Positions 6,230-10,541 of a stretch of 10,541 nucleotides of DNA are shown here, piece after piece. This DNA is from Pseudomonadota bacterium (GTDB taxonomy: Bacteria > Pseudomonadota > Gammaproteobacteria > Burkholderiales > SG8-39). The translations under genes were made by a program, and so were the position numbers. The notes under the pieces are model-generated. The model made no database searches. It was given only the letters and a program-made list of their open reading frames with translations, and was not told the origin of the DNA. The stretch covers positions 1 through 10,541 of the forward strand of contig JAJZUN010000057.1 of NCBI GenBank assembly GCA_021848555.1, in the 5' to 3' direction. Each line of letters starts with the position of its first letter. The stretch's first letter is position 1.

Positions 6230-7011
6230 ATGTCGTGGCATTGAAAGCACAAGGCGGAGCCTTTATTGGACATAACCAGCTTGCCGTGATCCTTCCTGTA
6301 AGCCTGATGACAGGACACACAGCTGATTTTGCCATCGGGCAGCGGGATTTTTTTCGACAGCCTGCTCTCCGCGTGAAAGCCGCCGGACTTCGCCGACTCC
6401 CGATAACGCTTTCCGATGGGATGGTTGGCCTCGCCGCTGGCATGGCGCAGGATGCCGTCACGCCCGATGCTGACGCCGATGGCGTCCGTTTGGCCGCCAT
6501 GGCAGCCCATGCATTGCAAAGAATACGGATCGAGCTGGATGTTGGTCAACGCGATGCCTGGATGCAAATGCCCCGACTGTTCGATCGAAGCGCCCCGGTC
6601 TTTCATCTTTTCGAAAAACGCCGCGTCATGGCAGGACAGGCACATCTGCCTGCCGCGCTTGTCGCCGCGCAACAAGCCATGCTCGCTGGCGTGCACCAGG
6701 TGGCAGGTGCTGCAGGTCAAGTCCCCTTTCCAATCCGGGGGATATCCCGGCGGCAGGCTGCGCGCCGGCACAAAACCGCTGGGATGGCTCACCCGCACCG
6801 CGTTCGGATGGCATTTGCCGCACAAGGCTTCCTGCGAAGCCAGGAGCTGGGACGCCTGTTCCGGCTTCACCTCCTTGCCCGCCAGATGGCAACCGCCGCA
6901 GTCGATACCGCTCAAATGCGGTCTGGCGCCTAAAGCGGCATAAAGCAAAGCCGCGGCGAAGAACAGAGCCGCGCTGCCGCCGGCAAGCATAAGCCGTCTA
7001 CAACTTGACAC
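6226..7011 (-). CDS. Heptaheme c-type cytochrome, periplasmic and probably membrane-anchored
   Basis: A 261-residue protein with seven CXXCH heme-binding motifs starting at residues 38, 64, 100, 124, 167, 231 and 255 (CGGCH, CGKCH, CSTCH, CLSCH, CMGCH, CVSCH, CFQCH). A single hydrophobic N-terminal segment (about 8-28) acts as signal peptide or anchor; no clear signal peptidase site is seen. Motif pairs and many extra histidines (10 beyond the seven proximal ones) fit bis-histidine ligation and the doubled-CXXCH family. The start is GTG at 7011, with GGAGG nine bases upstream on the minus strand, overlapping the previous stop by 14 bases. It should carry electrons in the periplasm between the quinone pool or an inner-membrane donor and other cytochromes. 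It is not NrfH/NapC-like or an MtrA-type decaheme by motif count. Confidence 0.92.
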   Translation of the reverse strand: MSSCRRLMLAGGSAALFFAAALLYAALGARPHLSGIDCGGCHLAGKEVKPEQASQLLASQEALCGKCHPNAVRVSHPSGFVPARSLPPGYPPDWKGDLTCSTCHLVHASEHGLLRGDKRGRQMCLSCHDAAFFEKMKDRGASIEQSGHLHPGIALTNIQLDPYSLQCMGCHGGQTDAIGVSIGRDGILRHASGEANHPIGKRYRESAKSGGFHAESRLSKKIPLPDGKISCVSCHQAYRKDHGKLVMSNKGSALCFQCHDI

Positions 7012-7576
7012 GGCCTTCGACCTCCTTCAACCGCGCGACGGCTTGCCCCAGCGCAGCCTGGTCCGATGCCGCACCCGCGTGCAGCGACCGCTCGGTCTGC
7101 GCCACCGCCTGTCTCAGTTCGCTCGAATGCCGGCGCAACAAAGCGGTGCTCGCCTTGAATTCCTGCCACTCGCGCTGCAACTGATCGCCGCGGCGGATCG
7201 CGACCGGCTCGACCGGCCCTTGTTCGATTTCGATTTCCAGGTTGCGCGCGAACCGGTATAGCGGTCCCGCAATGCGGAAACTGCTGTAGAGCGCCACCAG
7301 CCAGGTGACCACGCAGGCCAGGGCGGTCAGCGCCAACCCGCAAACCAGCAGGGCGGGCCCCAGATTCTGGAATGCGTAACTGCGCTCGCTTATAAGCTGA
7401 CCGTAGCTCCCGCCTGGTTTATCCGCCAGCAGCATCAGCACTGCGAGCAAACCGGCGCACGCAAGCACACCGACGCTCAGCGCGATTTTCGCCACCATCT
7501 TCAGATGAAAAAACATCGGCGTGTCGCCAGCATTTGGCATCGGGTTCACGTTATTTTGAGAGCGGTTCAAGAGCAT
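6998..7576 (-). CDS. Two-helix membrane protein with HAMP-like linker, cytochrome partner
   Basis: A 192-residue inner-membrane protein, first gene of the minus-strand operon. TM1 is about 28-51, followed by a short periplasmic loop, then TM2 (about 75-97). The next stretch, 'SFRIAGPLYRFARNLE', resembles the entry of a HAMP domain with its conserved proline (P105), and a charged helical tail (about 125-190) follows. No methyl-accepting, kinase or cyclase domain is present, so any signalling would have to be by direct contact. The start is uncertain: ATG codons at 7576, 7540, 7516 and 7498 are all possible and none has a good ribosome binding site. I give the longest because the promoter at 7612-7641 places the transcript start just upstream of it. 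The stop overlaps the cytochrome start, so the operon is translationally coupled. It could shield, anchor or regulate the heptaheme cytochrome. Confidence 0.75.
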   Translation of the reverse strand: MLLNRSQNNVNPMPNAGDTPMFFHLKMVAKIALSVGVLACAGLLAVLMLLADKPGGSYGQLISERSYAFQNLGPALLVCGLALTALACVVTWLVALYSSFRIAGPLYRFARNLEIEIEQGPVEPVAIRRGDQLQREWQEFKASTALLRRHSSELRQAVAQTERSLHAGAASDQAALGQAVARLKEVEGRVKL

Positions 7577-7611
7577 CGAAGGTACGCGGCCCGCGCGACC
7601 GCCGTCCCTAC

Positions 7612-7641
7612 CTTATAAGCGCTGACCGACCTCGGCGTCAA
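7612..7641 (-). promoter_or_regulatory. Sigma-70-type promoter for the heptaheme cytochrome operon
   Basis: On the minus strand TTGACG (7641-7636) and TATAAG (7617-7612) are 18 bases apart, giving a start near 7605 and a leader of about 29 bases to the ATG at 7576. Confidence 0.6.
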
Positions 7642-7875
7642 CCTGAGCCGCTCCCGCTGCGGCAGGAATGCAAGCGCGTGCCCTGGCCCCCGCACTACCC
7701 TGTCTGCATCGGACGCCCCGTTCCGGAAGCGCCCTCCGGACTGCGCGCAAGAACTGGCACGAACCATGCTAGCGTCCTATATACTTTGACTGAAGAAAAT
7801 TCAGAACCATCTTCGCCCTCGGCTCGCCTGTGCCGGTTCGCGCATCGAAACCGGCGATGGCCTTTCCCCGGCCTG

Positions 7876-7905
7876 TTGACCTGGCCCGAACGACCAAACT
7901 ATTAT
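7876..7905 (+). promoter_or_regulatory. Sigma-70-type promoter for the NHL lipoprotein and cytochrome genes
   Basis: TTGACC (7876-7881) and TATTAT (7900-7905) are 18 bases apart. Transcription would begin near 7912, leaving a leader of about 79 bases before the ATG at 7991. Confidence 0.6.
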
Positions 7906-7990
7906 CGGCACGATGGCGGAATTCCTTAGATGAAGGTGGAAATTTCCGGTGTAAGCTAAACGCAATGGAAGCAACCCATAGAGTGAATCA

Positions 7991-9184
7991 ATGATGACGG
8001 CAGCTCGATATTCGGATGTAACGGCCGCAGGCGCGCTGGCGCAACCGCGGCTGAGCCGGCGCGCGCAGCGCGCGGGCAAACTGATCGCCCGGCTGTTCGC
8101 CCTGTGCGCCGTGCTCACCCTGGCCGCCTGCGGCGAAGTGCCGACGACGCCGGAAAGAAAAGCGCCGGAAGCGCAAGTGGTGTTCCCTTCGCCGCCCGAC
8201 GAACCCCGCTTCTATTACGAGCGCTCGCTCTACGGCAGTGCCGATGTGGTGCGCGGGGAAACCAATTCGACCATGCGCCAGTTGCTGACCGGCGAAGGGC
8301 CGAAAGCGGGCGAAGGCATGGGCAAGCCTTACGCCGTCGCGGTGCACCAGGGCCGGGTATACGTTTCCGATTCGGTACAGCGCTGGGTGACTGTGTTCGA
8401 TATTCCGAACCAGCGCTTCTACCGCATCGGCGACGAAGGCCCCGGGCAGTTGACCAAACCGCTGGGCCTGGACGTGGACCGCGCGGGCAACCTGTACGTG
8501 GCCGACGCGACCACCAAATCGGTGGTGATCTTCGATGCGGAGGGCAACTTCCTGCGCAAGCTCGGCGGCGAGAAATGGTTCGACCGCCTGAGCAGCGTCA
8601 CCATCGATCCCCGCGGCGACCGCCTTTACGTGGTGGACATCGGCGGCGTCAAATCGAACGAGCACCGGGTGCGGGTATTCGACCCGGTCAAGGGCACGCA
8701 TCTGTTCGATTTCGGCACGCGCGGCGCCGGCCCCGGCGAGTTCAACTTTCCCTACGACCTCGCCGTGGGCAAGGACGGCAAGCTCTACGTCGTTGACTCG
8801 GGAAATTTCCGCGTGCAGGTATTCGACCGCGACGGCAAATACCTCAGCACTTTCGGCAGCCTCGGCAGCCAGATCGGCAGCTTCGCGCGGCCCAAGGAAA
8901 TCGCGGCGGATGCGGACGGCAACCTGTACGTGATCGACGCGGTATTGGGCCATTTCCAGATCTTCGACCCGGACGGGACCCTGCTCCTGGCCATCGGCCA
9001 ACGCGCCGAGCAGGACGGCCCCGCGAAATTCATGCTGCCCTCGGGCATACACGTCGACGAGAACGGCAGAATCTACGTCGTGGACCAGTGGTTCCGGAAA
9101 ATCGATGTGTTCCGCCCGGCGAAACTGAAAGCGGACCAGGGTTTTCTCGCAGTAAAACCGCCATCCCCTCCAGCGAAACAATAA
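7991..9184 (+). CDS. NHL-repeat beta-propeller lipoprotein
   Basis: A 397-residue exported protein. A long, arginine-rich N-region precedes a hydrophobic stretch and a lipobox L-A-A-C with the lipidated cysteine at residue 47. The rest is a six-bladed propeller: the repeated pattern [RNK]-[LVI]-Y-V-x-D ... [VI]-x-[VI]-F-D ... G appears six times ('RVYVSD', 'NLYVAD', 'RLYVVD', 'KLYVVD', 'NLYVID', 'RIYVVD'). NHL propellers are non-catalytic scaffolds in most settings. Proteins of this kind, beginning with 'P-x-x-P-R-F-x-Y-E-R', are known from gene clusters of extracellular multiheme cytochromes, including the OmcS cluster of Geobacter as I recall. A role in cytochrome secretion or filament assembly is therefore plausible but inferred. 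The ATG at 7991 overlaps the stop of a nine-codon upstream frame (ATGA). It is followed after 269 bases by the tetraheme cytochrome gene. Confidence 0.9.
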   Translation: MMTAARYSDVTAAGALAQPRLSRRAQRAGKLIARLFALCAVLTLAACGEVPTTPERKAPEAQVVFPSPPDEPRFYYERSLYGSADVVRGETNSTMRQLLTGEGPKAGEGMGKPYAVAVHQGRVYVSDSVQRWVTVFDIPNQRFYRIGDEGPGQLTKPLGLDVDRAGNLYVADATTKSVVIFDAEGNFLRKLGGEKWFDRLSSVTIDPRGDRLYVVDIGGVKSNEHRVRVFDPVKGTHLFDFGTRGAGPGEFNFPYDLAVGKDGKLYVVDSGNFRVQVFDRDGKYLSTFGSLGSQIGSFARPKEIAADADGNLYVIDAVLGHFQIFDPDGTLLLAIGQRAEQDGPAKFMLPSGIHVDENGRIYVVDQWFRKIDVFRPAKLKADQGFLAVKPPSPPAKQ

Positions 9185-9209
9185 TACGCCGCGGGGCACC
9201 CCGGCAGGA

Positions 9210-9227
9210 TTTCCCAATTATGGGAAA
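9210..9227. promoter_or_regulatory. Palindrome between NHL and cytochrome genes
   Basis: TTTCCCA (9210-9216) and TGGGAAA (9221-9227) are perfect 7-bp arms around ATTA. The spacing suits a dimeric regulator site or a small hairpin just after the NHL stop. No T-run follows directly. Confidence 0.5.
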
Positions 9228-9272
9228 CCAGTCTCCCGCGTTCAGGAGAGCTGGCCGGTGACTGGGGTTTTT
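9228..9272 (+). terminator. Terminator or attenuator with two exclusive hairpins
   Basis: CCAGTCTCC (9228-9236) can pair with GGAGAGCTGG (9245-9254, one bulged G). Alternatively CCAGTC (9228-9233) can pair with GACTGG (9260-9265), which is followed by GG and five Ts (9268-9272), like an intrinsic terminator. The two pairings cannot coexist. It could end the NHL transcript or adjust read-through into the cytochrome gene. Confidence 0.4.
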
Positions 9273-9453
9273 GACCTGGATCCGGCATCGGCTTTGACCT
9301 TCCTCAAGTAGCGAAAATGCGTTTCAGATGTAGGACCTACCCGCGCATGCTTCAGCAGAAGACATACGCGGCATGCTTCTTGCTCATTGTAAGGGCAGGA
9401 AGTGGATATACGGGTTTGGTACGCATTTTTCGTTCACAGCTAGGGAGAAGTAA

Positions 9454-10338
9454 ATGAAATCAAGAAAGTTTCTTCTGGGGGCCGCCTTAGTCCTCGCATC
9501 CTTGATGGCGCAGCAGGCAGTCGCCGCCATCGCCTTCAGTTTTACCAATAGCAGCATCAGGAACTCGAAGCACGATTTGAGTTCTTCGAGCACGACGACC
9601 GGACCCAAGGCTGCATCAACCGCAGCGGCAGCGGACGAAGTCTGCGTGTTCTGCCATACGCCGCACGGCGCGGATTTCGCCAAGGGTCCGCTGTGGAATC
9701 GCGGCGGGACGACGACCATCACCAATGCCTATTCCAACCCGGACACCATGGACAGCGCGGTGCTGGCCAGCTTCGCGACCTCGTCGGCCGCGTGCATGAC
9801 CTGCCATGACGGCTCGACCGCGCTGGACAACCTGATCAACGCTTCGGGCAGCGGCGGCTACACTGCCGGTGGTGTGTCGCGCAACTATGGCGCCGCGGGC
9901 GCCACGATGGGCCCGATCGCCGCAGGGGTGACCGCCATTACCGGCGACCTGCGCGACGACCATCCGATCGGCGTCGCCTATTGCGGCGGCTTCCTCGGCG
10001 GCACCGGCGGCTGCGTGGACAGCGATTTCGTCGTCGCCGCCAACAGCGGCCAGACCGTCGCCGCGCTGGTCAAGAACGGCACCGCCGGCGCGACCGCCGC
10101 GGTGAATTCCACGGTCGCCACCGACAAGTACTGGATCGACACCGACGGCACGACCACCTCGAGGTCGAAGCAGGATCTGACGCTGTTCGTGCGCGCTTTC
10201 ACCCAGACCGTCAATTCCGGCAACCAGCCCGCGGTGGAATGCGCCAGCTGCCACGACGTGCATAACTCGGGCAACGGCACCTTCCTGCGCGTCAGCAACC
10301 TCAAGAGCGCGCTGTGCTTCGCCTGCCATAACAAATAG
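9454..10338 (+). CDS. Secreted tetraheme c-type cytochrome, OmcE-like
   Basis: A 294-residue exported cytochrome with a classical signal peptide (cleavage probably after 'AVAA', near residue 25). Four CXXCH motifs start at residues 64 (CVFCH), 114 (CMTCH), 263 (CASCH) and 288 (CFACH). The protein has exactly eight histidines: the four proximal ones plus H40, H71, H170 and H270, precisely enough for four bis-histidine hemes. Conserved-looking blocks 'NSKHDLSSS', 'CHTPHGA', 'PLWNR', 'CHDGS', 'LRDDHPIG' and 'VECASCHDVHN' are those I recall from the OmcE/OmcX-type family of extracellular cytochromes. The region between motifs 2 and 3 is long, rich in G, A, S and T, and has two extra cysteines (C177, C187) that may form a disulfide. 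AGGGAG lies six bases before the ATG, and a strong terminator follows. It is probably an extracellular electron conduit, possibly a filament subunit; filament formation is inference. Confidence 0.9.
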   Translation: MKSRKFLLGAALVLASLMAQQAVAAIAFSFTNSSIRNSKHDLSSSSTTTGPKAASTAAAADEVCVFCHTPHGADFAKGPLWNRGGTTTITNAYSNPDTMDSAVLASFATSSAACMTCHDGSTALDNLINASGSGGYTAGGVSRNYGAAGATMGPIAAGVTAITGDLRDDHPIGVAYCGGFLGGTGGCVDSDFVVAANSGQTVAALVKNGTAGATAAVNSTVATDKYWIDTDGTTTSRSKQDLTLFVRAFTQTVNSGNQPAVECASCHDVHNSGNGTFLRVSNLKSALCFACHNK

Positions 10339-10381
10339 TCGTCCTGGCCTCAACCTCTCCAGGCAGGGCCTAGCAGTATAG

Positions 10382-10414
10382 AAGGGCCAGGCGCAAGCGC
10401 TGGCCCTTTTTTTT
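10382..10414 (+). terminator. Rho-independent terminator after the tetraheme cytochrome
   Basis: AAGGGCCAG (10382-10390) and CTGGCCCTT (10400-10408) form a 9-bp perfect stem around a 9-base loop, running into eight Ts (10407-10414). This is a textbook intrinsic terminator, 44 bases after the cytochrome stop and only 14 bases before the next ATG. Confidence 0.9.
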
Positions 10415-10428
10415 GGGGTATCGCTTCA

Positions 10429-10541
10429 ATGAAAAATCCAGGCAGAAGGTGGATTGCCGTCCTTGCTTTGCTCGCCGTAGCCGGAGCCGCCTGCGGCGCC
10501 GAAGCGCCGCAGGCAACGAGCGGGGGCGCGGAACCGGCGTT
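10429..10541 (+). CDS. Start of an exported protein (3' truncated by window end)
   Basis: Only the first 37 residues are visible: a basic start (M-K-N-P-G-R-R-W), a hydrophobic core (about 9-20) and A-G-A-A-C-G, either a lipobox-like site (cysteine 22) or a Sec cleavage region, then a small-residue and proline-containing linker. GGGG lies 10 bases before the ATG. In related cytochrome clusters the next gene is often a peptidyl-prolyl isomerase, a TPR protein or another cytochrome, but none can be identified here. Its position after a strong terminator implies read-through or a promoter inside the short gap. Confidence 0.65.
   Translation, partial: MKNPGRRWIAVLALLAVAGAACGAEAPQATSGGAEPA

Larger units (their letters stand above)
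7577..7990. other. Divergent control region of the cytochrome island
   Basis: This 414-bp region carries one promoter for each direction: 7612-7641 (minus) and 7876-7905 (plus). I found no FNR box (TTGAT-N4-ATCAA) or sigma-54 -24/-12 site. Two nine-codon open frames lie in the plus-strand leader (7930-7959 and 7965-7994). No larger gene is supported. Confidence 0.55.
9185..9453. other. Leader region of the tetraheme cytochrome gene
   Basis: Besides the palindrome (9210-9227) and the alternative hairpins (9228-9272), this 269-bp region has two direct repeats: TTTGACCT at 9270-9277 and 9293-9300, and GCATGCTTC at 9345-9353 and 9371-9379. No convincing -35/-10 pair was found, and no c-di-GMP (GEMM) riboswitch core. 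Confidence 0.45.

Noticed and set aside
7577..7990. FNR box or sigma-54 promoter in the divergent control region
   Set aside because: Only isolated TTGAC half-like strings occur; no TTGAT-N4-ATCAA and no GG-N10-GC site was found by eye.
7988..9217. Long open frame on the minus strand over the NHL gene
   Set aside because: Antisense to six clear NHL blades and a lipobox; composition is the H/V/A/R-rich type typical of shadow frames.
9185..9453. c-di-GMP (GEMM) riboswitch upstream of the cytochrome gene
   Set aside because: The conserved core and tetraloop-receptor strings of the class are absent.

Overview
The window is GC-rich DNA with dense, bacterial gene packing, -35/-10 promoters, lipobox signal peptides and CXXCH-rich cytochromes. 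The gene content (a Hyf/Nuo-like complex, bacterial homospermidine synthase, an FNR-type regulator, multiheme cytochromes with a beta-propeller lipoprotein) fits a Gram-negative, respiratory proteobacterium, most likely a betaproteobacterium of the iron/sulfur-cycling type. That taxonomic call is inference.

Region 1 (1-1922, plus strand) is the end of an operon for a membrane-bound complex related to group 4 [NiFe] hydrogenases and complex I. It holds the 3' part of a large (HyfG/HycE/NuoD-like) subunit, a small (HyfI/HycG/NuoB-like) subunit that keeps its [4Fe-4S] cysteines, and a four-helix membrane protein. The visible C-terminal nickel-ligand motif of the large subunit is replaced, so the complex is probably an energy-converting hydrogenase-related (Ehr) complex and not a hydrogenase. 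Between the large and small subunit genes lie two perfect 51-nt hairpins that look related to each other, plus a shorter third one.

Region 2 (1981-4026) has a small cysteine-containing lipoprotein gene on the minus strand, divergent from a well-conserved homospermidine synthase with its own -35/-10 promoter.

Region 3 (4349-5609) is a two-gene plus-strand unit: an FNR-type regulator with a full set of cluster cysteines but an altered recognition helix, then a stand-alone CZB zinc-sensor domain protein.

Region 4 (5678-7576, minus strand) is a tightly overlapping three-gene operon: a two-helix membrane protein with a HAMP-like linker, a heptaheme c-type cytochrome, and a second two-helix membrane protein with a coiled-coil tail. 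A good promoter lies just upstream.

Region 5 (7876-10541, plus strand) starts from a divergent promoter. It encodes an NHL beta-propeller lipoprotein, a secreted tetraheme cytochrome resembling the OmcE type of filament-forming cytochromes, an intrinsic terminator, and the start of another exported protein. Regions 3 to 5 read as an electron-transfer island: redox regulation, an inner-membrane/periplasmic multiheme module, and an exported cytochrome with an accessory propeller protein, possibly for extracellular electron transfer. The link to cytochrome nanowires rests on sequence pattern and recalled gene context, not on a search.
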